Below, piece by piece: positions 19,553 through 28,613 of a stretch of 64,000 nt of DNA (its first letter is position 1; each line of letters starts with the position of its first letter). The notes below the pieces were generated by a model that was not told where the DNA came from, did no database searches, and saw only the letters and a list, made by a program, of their open reading frames with translations. The stretch covers positions 62,001-126,000 of the forward strand of contig NZ_JAAGOX010000022.1 of NCBI RefSeq assembly GCF_010500245.1, in the 5' to 3' direction. A program made the position numbers and the translations under genes. The stretch is from Ruegeria sp. PrR005 (lineage in GTDB: Bacteria > Pseudomonadota > Alphaproteobacteria > Rhodobacterales > Rhodobacteraceae).

Positions 19553-19643
19553 GGGTCTTGTCCAGTGGCATCTACAGCACGTACCTAGTGCGTGATGGCC
19601 GAAATGTGAAACATATTGCTGACGAAAAACACGAGGGCGTGAG

Positions 19644-19660
19644 AGAATTGCAGCAATTCT
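19644..19660. promoter_or_regulatory. Perfect palindrome upstream of cenR
   Basis: AGAATTGC-A-GCAATTCT, 8-bp arms around a single base, centred 66 bases before the cenR ATG and inside the ribA/cenR divergent region. It is a good candidate operator; the binding protein, possibly CenR itself, is not known. Confidence 0.55.
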
Positions 19661-19717
19661 TGCCGTTTGCGTGTGGCGTGCTCAACTGGTTGGAAACGAG
19701 ATTAGGAGGAAGCCGCG

Positions 19718-20404
19718 ATGGCGCAGCTCAAGAAGATCCTGCTGGTGGATGATGACGACGACCTGCGCGAAGCGCTGAGCGAACAACTGGTGATGACCGA
19801 GGACTTCGATGTCTTCGAAGCCGAAACCGGCCATGCCGCAACCGACCGGGTGAAAGAGGCGATTTATGACCTCATCATCCTGGATGTGGGTCTGCCCGAC
19901 ACCGACGGGCGCGAACTGTGCCGCCTGATGCGCAAGCAGGGGGTCAAAAGCCCGATCCTCATGCTCACCGGTCACGACGGCGACGCCGACACCATCCTGG
20001 GGCTCGATGCGGGGGCCAATGACTATGTCACCAAACCGTTCAAGTTTCCGGTCCTGCTCGCCCGTATCCGCGCCCAGCTGCGCCAGCACGAACAATCCGA
20101 GGACGCGGTGTTCCAGCTTGGGCCGTACACGTTCAAACCGGCGATGAAGATGCTGATCACCGAGGACGAGCGCAAGATCCGTCTGACCGAGAAGGAAACC
20201 AATATCCTCAAGTTCCTGTATCGGTCCAACGACGGTGTCGTTCCCCGCGACGTGCTGCTGCACGAGGTCTGGGGCTATAATGCCGGCGTTACAACCCACA
20301 CGCTAGAAACACACATTTACAGGTTGCGTCAGAAAATCGAGCCCGATCCGTCGAATGCGCGCCTTCTGGTGACGGAATCAGGCGGTTACAGGCTGGTCGC
20401 CTGA
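19718..20404 (+). CDS. cenR: OmpR-family response regulator CenR
   Basis: 228-aa DNA-binding response regulator. The receiver domain (1-120) has the acidic pair in LLVDDDDD, phospho-acceptor Asp56 (LIILDVGLPDTDG) and the TKPF Lys near 107; the winged-helix domain (about 130-228) ends LETHIYRLRQKIEPDPSNARLL. Sequence strongly resembles CenR, an essential cell-envelope regulator in Caulobacter and Rhodobacter. No histidine kinase gene is adjacent, so it is an orphan here as in relatives. AGGAGGAAG lies before the ATG, and a palindrome and a terminator flank the gene. Confidence 0.9.
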   Translation: MAQLKKILLVDDDDDLREALSEQLVMTEDFDVFEAETGHAATDRVKEAIYDLIILDVGLPDTDGRELCRLMRKQGVKSPILMLTGHDGDADTILGLDAGANDYVTKPFKFPVLLARIRAQLRQHEQSEDAVFQLGPYTFKPAMKMLITEDERKIRLTEKETNILKFLYRSNDGVVPRDVLLHEVWGYNAGVTTHTLETHIYRLRQKIEPDPSNARLLVTESGGYRLVA

Positions 20405-20506
20405 GATATTTGTTGATTCAGGTCAAAGAAACACCTCGATGTTATCTTTAACCTGATACTTAACCCGTTCATGTCCGGGCAATGACATGTACCTCCCTGT
20501 TGGACT

Positions 20507-20534
20507 GGCCGGGCTTCGTGCCCGGCCTTTTTTT
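20507..20534 (+). terminator. Rho-independent terminator downstream of cenR
   Basis: Stem GGCCGGGC/GCCCGGCC with a TTCGT loop followed by seven Ts, about 100 bases after the cenR stop and before xth. Confidence 0.93.
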
Positions 20535-20602
20535 GCGCAGGCCATGGACATCGACGGACAAGGCGATAGGTTTCGCCGGACCCGATGAAAGCGAGACGCG
20601 CC

Positions 20603-21391
20603 ATGTCCTTTACCCTTGCCACCTGGAACATCAACTCGGTCCGCCTGCGCGAACCCATCGTGTGCAGGCTTCTGGCCGAGGAAGGGCCGGACATCCTCTG
20701 CCTGCAAGAGATCAAGTCGCCCGTCGACAAGATGCCGGTCGAAAGCTTTGCCGACCTGGGATACCGGCACGTCGTGGCGCACGGGCAAAAGGGCTATAAC
20801 GGCGTCGCCATCCTGTCCCGCCTACCCATCGAGGAAGTGGGGCGCGAGGATTTCGCCACCCTCGGCCATGCCCGCCACGTGGCGGCGCGGCTGGAAAACG
20901 GGGTGACGATCCACAATTTCTATGTCCCCGCCGGTGGGGACGTGCCCGACCGTGCGGTGAACGAGAAATTCGGCCAGAAACTCGATTACCTGACCGAGAT
21001 GCGCGACTGGTTTCACACCAACAGCCCTGAGAAATCCATTCTCGTGGGCGACCTCAACATCGCCCCGCGCGAGGATGACGTCTGGAGCCACAAGCAACTG
21101 CTCAAGATCGTGTCGCACACGCCCATCGAGGTCGATCATCTGGGCCAGGTTATGGAGGCGGGCAAATGGGTCGACATCACCCGCCAGGACATCCCCGAGG
21201 GGCTCTTGTATTCCTGGTGGTCCTACCGCGCCAAGGACTGGAGCGCCGCCGACAAGGGCCGCCGGCTCGACCATGTCTGGGCCACGCCCGACATCTCGAA
21301 CGCGGGCCATTCCAGCCGCATCCTGCGCGACGCCCGCGGATGGGAGCAACCCAGCGACCACGCCCCGGTGTTCGCCAGTTTCGACCTGTAG
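20603..21391 (+). CDS. xth: Exodeoxyribonuclease III
   Basis: 262-aa AP endonuclease / 3'-5' exonuclease of the EEP fold used in base-excision repair. Motifs run in order: ATWNINSVRLR, CLQEIKSP (metal Glu), GYNGVAILSR, LVGDLNIAPREDDVWSH, RLDHVWATP and the catalytic SDHAPV. ATG 20603 fits the family N-terminus (MSFTLATWN); an ATG at 20585 would add six residues. It is a single-gene unit between the cenR terminator and the LRR gene. Confidence 0.95.
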   Translation: MSFTLATWNINSVRLREPIVCRLLAEEGPDILCLQEIKSPVDKMPVESFADLGYRHVVAHGQKGYNGVAILSRLPIEEVGREDFATLGHARHVAARLENGVTIHNFYVPAGGDVPDRAVNEKFGQKLDYLTEMRDWFHTNSPEKSILVGDLNIAPREDDVWSHKQLLKIVSHTPIEVDHLGQVMEAGKWVDITRQDIPEGLLYSWWSYRAKDWSAADKGRRLDHVWATPDISNAGHSSRILRDARGWEQPSDHAPVFASFDL

Positions 21392-21457
21392 CACCCCGAC
21401 GGATATTGCCGCGCCGCCCCGGCCACCTTACGCTCACCTCAACCAGAGGTGAGAGTA

Positions 21458-23251
21458 ATGAGTGACGCCGACAAAGCCTATGCCGCTGCGGAACAGCTGA
21501 TTGAAGAGGCGAAGAGGGAGGGGGCCAACACCCTCGACTTTGACCGGGAAGAGACCCACGCCCTCGACCGGCTGCCGCCGTCCATCGCAGAGCTGACGGA
21601 ACTGCGCGTTCTAGATCTGAGCAACACGCAAGTATCGGATATCGCGCCCCTTGCCACCCTGACCCAGCTGACCCGGCTGTTGCTGGACAACACGCAAGTA
21701 TCGGATATCGCTTCGCTTGCCACTCTGACCCAGTTGACCGCGCTGTCGCTGGGCAACACGCAAGTATCGGATATCGCCCCGCTTGCCGCCCTGACCCGGC
21801 TGACCAAGCTGTCGCTGGACAACATGCAAGTATCGGATATCGCTCCGCTTGCCGCCCTGACCCGGCTGACCGAGCTGTGGCTGAACACCACGCAAGTATC
21901 GGATATCGCCCCGCTTGCCGCCCTGACCCGGCTGACCGAGCTGGTACTGAGCAACACGCAAGTATCGGATATCGCCCCGCTTGCCTCCCTGACCCGGCTG
22001 ACCAGGCTGGGGCTGAACACTACGCAAGTATCGGATATCGCCCCGCTTGCCGCCCTGACCCGGCTGACCGTGCTATCGCTGAACACCACGCAAGTATCGG
22101 ATATCGCCCCGCTTGCCGCCCTGACCCGGCTGACCGTGCTATCGCTGAACAACACGCAAGTCTCAGATATCGCCCCGCTTGCCGCCCTGACCCAGCTGAC
22201 CACGCTGAGGCTGAACAACACGCAAGCCCATGATCTGCGGTCGTTGCGGCGGCTGACGCGTCTTGTAACCCACCCCGGATTAAGCAGCCTTACCTTCACC
22301 AATTGCACCGCGGCACAACGGGACCCTGAGATCGCGCGGATTGCGGAGATCAAAGATCACGAGATCCGCGCCCTGACCCTGTTCGACTATCTGGAAGATT
22401 GGCAGCCGCCCAAAGACGCCGGACCGCCGCCCCCCGACCCGCTGTTCCCGGTGGCCCAGCAGGAGGGTAGGCTGGAGGTGGCCGCCAGTTGCCCGACTGC
22501 CGAAGAGCAGGAGGATGCGCTGAAACGCGCGATGCACCGGTCGCTCCCGGCACTTCTGGAGCGTTTGGCGCAAATGGCGGGCAATCAGTTTCCCCGTCTC
22601 GCTGATCTCGCGCGGCATCTGGTCCCGATGCTGCAAGACGAGTTCGAGGCGCTGGACATGGCGATGATCCATCTGGCGCTGAACGAGCTGCGCGCCGCCG
22701 AAAGGGCAGGGGCCGAGGAGGGCATGCCCTTTCCCGTCCCGCTTGCCGCCCTGCTGTCGAGCGTCTGCGACGCGGGCGGCGGGCTGACGGTGGATCACCC
22801 CACCGTGACCCTCTTGATGGAGCGCGCCCGCAAGGCCCGCGACAATCCCGACCCTGAAAAGGACATCGCCGCGCAGGATGCGCTCAGCCACCGGATCATC
22901 GCGGACCAGCAGGCGATGGGCGACCGCCTGCGCGCGCTTGAAAGCGCGATTGTCGAAAACCCCTCGCCCCAAGCGCGCGAGGCGCAGAAGGCGGTGAACC
23001 GGAACGTCTTGTGGCGGATCGGGGCTACTGCGATCGGATTTGGCGGGGCCGCTGTCGGCGGCAAAGTGATCGGCGACCTTTTGGGCCAGCCCGTCGTCGA
23101 CTTCGTTTTGGCCAATCTCCCCACCCTCCAGAACGCCGCGCTGACCTATGGCGCCCCCTTTGCCGAATGGTTCCTGTCCGCGCTCTCGAAAGTGCCGGAG
23201 TTCGCGGCGATGATCGCAAATGTCCCGGACCGGCCAGACCGCCGCCAGTGA
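21458..23251 (+). CDS. Leucine-rich-repeat protein with helical, glycine-rich C-terminal region
   Basis: 597-aa protein. Residues 1-45 resemble the cap found before bacterial LRR domains (LIEEAKREGANTLDFD). Residues about 46-266 are ten 22-residue LRRs of the form LTRLTxLxLNTTQVSDIAPLAA, internalin-like and almost identical to each other; the tenth is degenerate. About 300-520 is charged and helical, and 525-597 holds glycine/alanine-rich hydrophobic stretches (IGFGGAAVGGKVIGDLLG) that may insert in a membrane. There is no signal peptide, kinase, GTPase or TIR domain. SD AGAGGTGAGAG precedes the ATG. Function unknown; it looks like a recent or fast-evolving accessory gene between housekeeping genes. 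Confidence 0.85.
   Translation: MSDADKAYAAAEQLIEEAKREGANTLDFDREETHALDRLPPSIAELTELRVLDLSNTQVSDIAPLATLTQLTRLLLDNTQVSDIASLATLTQLTALSLGNTQVSDIAPLAALTRLTKLSLDNMQVSDIAPLAALTRLTELWLNTTQVSDIAPLAALTRLTELVLSNTQVSDIAPLASLTRLTRLGLNTTQVSDIAPLAALTRLTVLSLNTTQVSDIAPLAALTRLTVLSLNNTQVSDIAPLAALTQLTTLRLNNTQAHDLRSLRRLTRLVTHPGLSSLTFTNCTAAQRDPEIARIAEIKDHEIRALTLFDYLEDWQPPKDAGPPPPDPLFPVAQQEGRLEVAASCPTAEEQEDALKRAMHRSLPALLERLAQMAGNQFPRLADLARHLVPMLQDEFEALDMAMIHLALNELRAAERAGAEEGMPFPVPLAALLSSVCDAGGGLTVDHPTVTLLMERARKARDNPDPEKDIAAQDALSHRIIADQQAMGDRLRALESAIVENPSPQAREAQKAVNRNVLWRIGATAIGFGGAAVGGKVIGDLLGQPVVDFVLANLPTLQNAALTYGAPFAEWFLSALSKVPEFAAMIANVPDRPDRRQ
21629..22222 (+). repeat. Tandem 66-bp repeats encoding LRR units
   Basis: The core CAAGTATCGGATATCG starts at 21629, 21695, 21761, 21827, 21893, 21959, 22025 and 22091, then as CAAGTCTCAGATATCG at 22157, each exactly 66 bases apart; a tenth, degenerate unit begins at 22223. 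Neighbouring units differ by only a few bases, mainly in the solvent-facing codons. Confidence 0.97.
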
Positions 23252-23333
23252 CCCATATTTCCGGCAGAACGGGTTGGCACCACCGCATGCGCAGTCCATA
23301 TATGTGCCAACTCATTCCGTAAGGACGCCCGAT

Positions 23334-24248
23334 ATGCTTGAACTTGGACAAAAAGCCGCCCCCGCCGCCGATCTGATCAAGGACACGAACGAAGCCACCT
23401 TCATGGCTGATGTCGTCGAGGCCAGCCAGACGGTTCCGGTGATCGTGGATTTCTGGGCGCCTTGGTGTGGCCCCTGCAAGACGCTGGGCCCCGCGCTCGA
23501 GGCTGCCGTGACCGCCGCCAAGGGTGCGGTGAAGATGGTCAAGATCAACGTCGATGAAAACCAGATGATCGCGGGCCAGATGCGGATCCAGTCGATCCCG
23601 ACCGTCTATGCCTTCCACAAGGGCCAGCCGGTCGACGGGTTCCAGGGTGCGCTGCCCGCCTCCGAGATCAAGGGCTTCATCGACCGGGTGGTTGCCGCCG
23701 CTGGTGGTGAGGCGCCCGGCGCCGCGCTGGACGAGGCGGTTGCCGCTGCCGAAGAGATGCTGGAACAGGGCGCCGCCGCCGATGCCGCCGAAACCTTTGC
23801 CGCAATCCTGGGCGAGGAACCCAACCATGCAGCCGCCTATGGCGGTCTGGTCCGTGCCCATATCGCCATCGGCGATCTCGACCATGCCGAGGCGATCCTG
23901 AACGGCGCTCCGGCCGAGATCTCGACCAAGCCCGAACTTGAGGCCGCCCATGCCCAGCTGGAACTGGCCCGGCAGGCCGCCAATGCCGGACCGGTGGCAG
24001 AACTCGCCGCCGCGGTCGAGGCCGATCCGGCCAACCATCAGGCCCGGTTCGATCTGGCCAAGGCGCTGCATGCCGCCGGTCAGACCGAACAGGCGGTGGC
24101 CGAGCTTCTGGACCTGTTCCGCCGCGACCGCGAATGGAACGACGGTGCGGCCAAGACCCAGCTGTTCACCATCTTCGACGCGCTCAAGCCCAACGATCCG
24201 ATTGTGCTGAACGGGCGGCGCAAACTCAGCTCTCTGATATTTGCCTAA
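23334..24248 (+). CDS. Thioredoxin-TPR protein, CnoX/YbbN type
   Basis: 304-aa protein. Residues 1-110 are a thioredoxin fold with an intact redox motif Cys45-Gly-Pro-Cys48 (VDFWAPWCGPC) and the cis-Pro segment IQSIPTVYAF; residues 135-304 are TPR-like helices (ETFAAILGEEPNHAAAYGGL, AELLDLFRRDREWNDGAAK). This layout matches CnoX (YbbN), a chaperone-holdase that protects proteins under oxidative stress; unlike E. coli YbbN it keeps both Cys. It heads an operon with the Lon-domain, Trm112 and sulfotransferase genes. AAGGACG precedes ATG 23334. Confidence 0.92.
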   Translation: MLELGQKAAPAADLIKDTNEATFMADVVEASQTVPVIVDFWAPWCGPCKTLGPALEAAVTAAKGAVKMVKINVDENQMIAGQMRIQSIPTVYAFHKGQPVDGFQGALPASEIKGFIDRVVAAAGGEAPGAALDEAVAAAEEMLEQGAAADAAETFAAILGEEPNHAAAYGGLVRAHIAIGDLDHAEAILNGAPAEISTKPELEAAHAQLELARQAANAGPVAELAAAVEADPANHQARFDLAKALHAAGQTEQAVAELLDLFRRDREWNDGAAKTQLFTIFDALKPNDPIVLNGRRKLSSLIFA

Positions 24249-24275
24249 TCGCCGAACCGGACTACACTCGGATGC

Positions 24276-24920
24276 ATGATGCAATCCGCTGACCTGCCCG
24301 AAACATTGGCCGTCTTTCCGCTGCCCGGGGCGCTGTTGCTGCCCCGGTCCCGGCTGCCCCTGCATGTTTTCGAGCCGCGCTATCTTCAGATGCTCAGCGA
24401 CGCGCTGAAAACGCCGCAGCGCCTGATCGGCATGGTGCAGCCCAACCCCTGCCGCAGCGACAGTGGCAAGCTGCACCAGATCGGATGTGCCGGGCGCGTG
24501 ACCCAGTTCTCGGAAACCGAGGACGGGCGTTACATGATCACGCTCACCGGGATCTCCCGGTTCCGGGTCAAGTCCGAAGTCGAGGGCTTCACCCCCTACC
24601 GCCGTTGCAATGTCTGCTGGAAAGGGTTCGACCGCGATCTGGAACGCGAATGCGAGGCCGACGCCCGCTTTGCCCGCGATCCGTTCCTGCGCCTGCTCAA
24701 ACGCTATTTCTCGGCCCGCGATCTGGCGACCGACTGGGAAACCCTGTGCCAGGCCGATGATGAATTGCTGGTCAACTCGCTGTCGATGCTGCTTGACTTC
24801 ACGCCCGAGGACAAACAGGCCCTGCTTGAGGCACCCTGTCTCAAGACCCGGCGCGAAACGCTGGTGACACTGATCGAATTCGCCCTGCGTGGCGGCCCGG
24901 ATGAGGACAGACTGCAATGA
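24276..24920 (+). CDS. Lon N-terminal substrate-binding domain protein
   Basis: 214-aa stand-alone LON N-domain (PUA-like fold plus helical bundle) without AAA or protease parts. The signature [20 protein letters not shown] followed by [10 protein letters not shown] is typical. Such proteins sit beside trx/ybbN genes in many alphaproteobacteria and are presumed to handle substrates, but no reaction is known. It is 27 bases after the thioredoxin gene and overlaps the Trm112 gene by ATGA. Confidence 0.9.
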   Translation: MMQSADLPETLAVFPLPGALLLPRSRLPLHVFEPRYLQMLSDALKTPQRLIGMVQPNPCRSDSGKLHQIGCAGRVTQFSETEDGRYMITLTGISRFRVKSEVEGFTPYRRCNVCWKGFDRDLERECEADARFARDPFLRLLKRYFSARDLATDWETLCQADDELLVNSLSMLLDFTPEDKQALLEAPCLKTRRETLVTLIEFALRGGPDEDRLQ

Positions 24921-25105
24921 CCGAACCAAATACCGCTTTTGACCGCCGCATGCTCGAAGCGCTGGTCTGCCCGGTGACCCATGGCACGCTGGAATACGAC
25001 GCCGGGGCGCAGGAACTACTGTCGAAATCCGCCCATCTCGCCTTTCCCATCCGCAACGGTATCCCGGTGATGCTGGTGGACGAGGCCCGCCGCCTGGATG
25101 ACTGA
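24917..25105 (+). CDS. Trm112 family zinc-ribbon-like protein (YcaR type)
   Basis: 62-aa protein with the family pattern [37 protein letters not shown] and the C-terminal DEARRL. Eukaryotic Trm112 activates methyltransferases; the bacterial short forms are uncharacterised. Only one Cys (LVCPV) remains, so zinc binding is doubtful. It overlaps the Lon-domain gene by 4 and the sulfotransferase gene by 8 bases. Confidence 0.92.
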   Translation: MTEPNTAFDRRMLEALVCPVTHGTLEYDAGAQELLSKSAHLAFPIRNGIPVMLVDEARRLDD

Positions 25106-25859
25106 ACCGGCTGCGGCCTACATCCTGTGCGGCACGCCGCGCAGCGGCAGCACCCTTTTGTGCGGCTATCTCACCGACACAGGCGTGGCGGGCCAGCCCG
25201 ATTCCTTCTTTCGGACCCAATCCATCGACTGGTGGGCGGAACATTGGGGCTTGCCATCGGCGCTGCGCCCGGGAACCGATGCCTTTCTCGGCGCCTATCT
25301 GGCCGCCGCGATTGCCGAGGGGCGTGGCGATACCCCCGTTTTCGGCCTGCGCCTGATGCGCGAGAACCTGGGCGATATGTCCGCCGCGCTCGACCGCCTG
25401 TTCCCCGGTCTGCCGACCGACGCCGCCCGCATCGACGCCGCCTTCGGGCCGACGCGTTATCTGCACCTGCGCCGCCGGGACAAGCTGGCGCAGGCGATCT
25501 CACTCGTCCGGGCCGAGCAATCGGGGCTCTGGCATGTCGCCCCCGACGGGACCGAGGTCGAACGCCTCGCGCCACACCGCGACCCGGTTTACGATTTCGA
25601 CGCAATAGACCGCGAGGTAAAGGCGCTGGAAGCCTATGAACAGGGCTGGACCGACTGGTTTGCTGCCCAGCGTATCGTCCCGCTTGCTTTCCACTATGAG
25701 GATCTGGCGGATACACCCGAACGGGTGCTCTCCGCCATTCTGGACCATATCGGACAGGACCCGGCCAAGGCGCGCGGTCTGGAACCCACGGTTGCCCGCC
25801 TCTCCGACGGGCTCAGCGCCGAATGGGCCGCGCGCTATCGCGAAGACGCGGCTCGCTGA
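25098..25859 (+). CDS. Stf0-family sulfotransferase
   Basis: 253-aa protein with the PAPS 5'-phosphosulfate loop [17 protein letters not shown] at about residues 9-25 and the 3'-phosphate segment [19 protein letters not shown] near 115-133, both diagnostic of Stf0 sulfotransferases (mycobacterial Stf0 sulfates trehalose). Here the acceptor is unknown; a surface glycan or lipid is plausible. It ends the trx-LON-Trm112 operon through an 8-base overlap and converges on the ubiH-like gene with 7 bases between stops. Confidence 0.9.
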   Translation: MTEPAAAYILCGTPRSGSTLLCGYLTDTGVAGQPDSFFRTQSIDWWAEHWGLPSALRPGTDAFLGAYLAAAIAEGRGDTPVFGLRLMRENLGDMSAALDRLFPGLPTDAARIDAAFGPTRYLHLRRRDKLAQAISLVRAEQSGLWHVAPDGTEVERLAPHRDPVYDFDAIDREVKALEAYEQGWTDWFAAQRIVPLAFHYEDLADTPERVLSAILDHIGQDPAKARGLEPTVARLSDGLSAEWAARYREDAAR

Positions 25860-25866
25860 CCGGGCT

Positions 25867-27093
25867 TCAGATCGGGCGGCCCTGCATCAGCTTCGGCAAG
25901 TCACCGGTCAGCCCCGCCGCCTCGCGCACGAACCCGCGCCGCACCCCGGGCAGTTTTCCCATCAGCCCCATGCCCAGTTCCCGTCCCGCCCGCAGGATCG
26001 GATTGTCATTGGAAAACAGCCTGTTGAACACATCGGTCGCCAGCGCCAGCGTGGCCGTGTCGAACCGCCGCCACTGCTGATACCGCTCCAGCACCAGGAT
26101 CGAGCCGATATCCTCGCCCCGCCGTCGCGCCAGCGTCAGCACCTCGGCCAGCGCACCGACATCGCGCAGGCCCGCGTTCAGCCCCTGACCGGCAATCGGG
26201 TGCATCCCGTGCGCCGCATCGCCCACCAGCGCCAGCCGTTCGGCGACAAAGGCATTGGCGATGGTCAGGTTCAGTGGATAGGTAAACCGGGCCCCTTCCA
26301 GCCGGATCTCGCCCAGGAAATCGCCAAAGCGCGGGCGCAGGATCTCCAGATACTCCGCCTCGGGCAGCGCGTTGATACGCGCCGCCGCTTCGGTTCGCTC
26401 GCTCCAGACGATGGAACTGCGATTGCCCGGCAGCGGCAGGATCGCCAGCGGCCCCGGCGGCATAAAGAATTGATGCGCGATGCCGTGATGCGGCAGCTCA
26501 TGCGTGATGGCGCAGACCAGCGCCGTCTGGCCATAGTCCCAGCCGGTCCGCTTGATGCCCGCGCGCGCGGCGGTGCCGCTCTTGCGCCCGTCGCAGCCCA
26601 CCAGCAGCGCCGCCCGCCGGGTCGTCTCGTCGCTCAGCGTCACCGTCACGCCGGTGGCATCGACCTCTTGCGCCACCACCGACACGCCGTTCAACTGGGT
26701 GATGCCCGGCGTCGCGTCCATCGCCTCCAAGAGCGCGCGCCGCAGATACCGGTCCTCGACCATATAGCCCATCGGGCCTTCCTCGATCTCGGCATGGTCG
26801 AAATGCAGGAAGAAAGGCGACGGCCCTTCGCCCGCATGGCCGTCGGTCACCTTGATCTCTAGCATCGGCTGGGCGTTGTCCGCGACACGCGCCCAAACGC
26901 CGATGGCCGCCAGCAAGCGTTGCGAGGCCAGCGCCAGCGCATAGCCGCGCCCGTCGAACCCGGCATCGGCGCGCACCGGCTCGGGCAGCGCATCGACGAT
27001 GGTCACCGAATGACCGTTTCCAGCCAGTGCCAAAGCCAGCGCCGGGCCGTTCAGCCCACCGCCCACGATCAGAATATCGGATCTCTGTTCCAT
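25867..27093 (-). CDS. UbiH/UbiF/COQ6-family FAD monooxygenase
   Basis: 408-aa aromatic hydroxylase. The dinucleotide motif ILIVGGGLNGPALALALAG is at residues 7-25, the DG motif LLVGCDGRKSGTAARAGI lies near 155, and the GDAAH motif LALVGDAAHGMHPIAGQGLN near 285. This is the ubiquinone-ring hydroxylase subfamily; which ring position (UbiF, UbiH or UbiI type) cannot be told. ATG 27093 begins the glycine-rich fold directly. It is divergent from the amidase gene with an 85-base shared promoter region. Confidence 0.92.
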   Translation of the reverse strand: MEQRSDILIVGGGLNGPALALALAGNGHSVTIVDALPEPVRADAGFDGRGYALALASQRLLAAIGVWARVADNAQPMLEIKVTDGHAGEGPSPFFLHFDHAEIEEGPMGYMVEDRYLRRALLEAMDATPGITQLNGVSVVAQEVDATGVTVTLSDETTRRAALLVGCDGRKSGTAARAGIKRTGWDYGQTALVCAITHELPHHGIAHQFFMPPGPLAILPLPGNRSSIVWSERTEAAARINALPEAEYLEILRPRFGDFLGEIRLEGARFTYPLNLTIANAFVAERLALVGDAAHGMHPIAGQGLNAGLRDVGALAEVLTLARRRGEDIGSILVLERYQQWRRFDTATLALATDVFNRLFSNDNPILRAGRELGMGLMGKLPGVRRGFVREAAGLTGDLPKLMQGRPI

Positions 27094-27178
27094 GACGCGC
27101 AATATGCGCCTCGCTACGGGATTGTCCATGTGCAGTCCTGTCGCTACCGTCGCCCTCGACTCGCAGCGGGAGGATGAC

Positions 27179-28507
27179 ATGGGCGACTGGCTGAAGATGA
27201 CGGCAAGCGATCTGGGGCGCGGGATCGGCGCGGGGCGGATCGACCCGGTTGAACTGACCGAGTGTTATCTCGATGCCATCGACGCGCATCCGCACCGCGA
27301 CGCGATCTATGCCCGCGTCACGCATGATCGCGCCCAGGCCGAGGCCCGCGCCGCCGCTGACCGTGCCAGGCATGGCTTGCGCCGGTCGCTGCTCGATGGA
27401 GTGCCAATCAGCTGGAAAGACCTGTTCGACACCGCAGGAACCGGGACCGAGGCAGGCTCGGCCCTGCTCAAGGGCCGCGTGCCCGACACCGATGCGCTGG
27501 TTCTGCGCAATGCCACCGCCGCAGGCTCCGTCTGCCTTGGCAAGACGCATATGAGCGAGCTGGCCTTCTCGGGGCTCGGTCTCAACCCGATCACCGCGAC
27601 CCCGCCCAATGTGCATGATCCGAAATGGGTGCCGGGCGGCTCCTCCTCGGGTGCTGCCGCCTCGGTCGCCTTCGACCTTGCCGCCTCCAGCATCGGCTCG
27701 GACACCGGCGGTTCGGTGCGCATCCCGTCCGCCTGGAACGACCTTGTGGGCCTCAAGACAACTTCGGGCCGGATCAGCCTCGAAGGCGTGGTGCCGCTCT
27801 GCCTCAGGTTCGACACCATCGGCCCGCTGGCCCGTTCGGTCGAGGATGCGGCCGAGGTTCTGGCCCTGCTTGAAGGCGGCAAAGCCGCCGACCTGCGCGG
27901 CGCCTCGCTGTCGGGCAAGCGGCTGGCGGTGCTTCAGACCGTGGCGCTCGACGATCTACGCGATCCACCCGGAGCGGCTTTTGACACCGCCGTGCGCAAA
28001 CTGTCCAAGGCCGGGGCCGAGATCGTGCCGCTGCATATCCCCGAACTGGCCGATGCCATGCCGCTGTCGCCCGTGCTCTATACCGGCGAGGCCTATGGCC
28101 TCTGGCGCGACGTGATCGAGGCCAATCCCGGCGCGATGTATGCCGAGATTCTGGAGCGGTTCCGCGCCGGGCGCAATTTCACGGCGCCCGATTATGTCGC
28201 CGCCTGGGCCAAGCTCGATGCAGCCCGTGCCGCCTGGGACATGGCCACCGCCGGGTTCGACGCGGTTCTGGCGCCGACCGCGCCGATCATGCCGCCCGAC
28301 CGTGACCGGCTGATGCAGGATCATGACTATTACGTGAGCGAGAACCTCTTGGCCCTCCGCAACACCCGCATCGGCAACCTCATGGGGCTCTGCGCGCTCA
28401 GCCTGCCCACCGGCACGCCGGGCTGCGGCTTGATGCTGATGGGGCGCCCGGACTGTGAAGAGGCGCTGCTGCGTACCGGTGCCGCCGCCGAGCGCGCCTT
28501 GGCCTGA
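27179..28507 (+). CDS. Amidase signature family hydrolase
   Basis: 442 aa. The Ser-cisSer-Lys triad is intact: Lys80 (VPISWKDLF), cis-Ser155 (VPGGSSSGAA) and nucleophile Ser179 (SDTGGSVRIP). C-terminal QDHDYYVSENLLALRNTRIG is typical of stand-alone amidases rather than GatA, and no gatB/gatC neighbour exists. GGGAGGATGAC provides a strong ribosome site before ATG 27179. Substrate unknown. Confidence 0.92.
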   Translation: MGDWLKMTASDLGRGIGAGRIDPVELTECYLDAIDAHPHRDAIYARVTHDRAQAEARAAADRARHGLRRSLLDGVPISWKDLFDTAGTGTEAGSALLKGRVPDTDALVLRNATAAGSVCLGKTHMSELAFSGLGLNPITATPPNVHDPKWVPGGSSSGAAASVAFDLAASSIGSDTGGSVRIPSAWNDLVGLKTTSGRISLEGVVPLCLRFDTIGPLARSVEDAAEVLALLEGGKAADLRGASLSGKRLAVLQTVALDDLRDPPGAAFDTAVRKLSKAGAEIVPLHIPELADAMPLSPVLYTGEAYGLWRDVIEANPGAMYAEILERFRAGRNFTAPDYVAAWAKLDAARAAWDMATAGFDAVLAPTAPIMPPDRDRLMQDHDYYVSENLLALRNTRIGNLMGLCALSLPTGTPGCGLMLMGRPDCEEALLRTGAAAERALA

Positions 28508-28613
28508 ATGCCACAATTCCCTGCCATGGCAACGCTTTGTCTGGACGCAAGCGGGGTTCATCTGTAATTTGGTCTCAAACGGGGCGCGATGATCCCGAGA
28601 CGAGGCAGACCAG

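Noticed and set aside
21629-22222. Tandem 66-bp repeats considered as a CRISPR array
   Set aside because: Whole units are near identical with no variable spacers, stay in frame, and encode LRR repeats; no cas gene is present.
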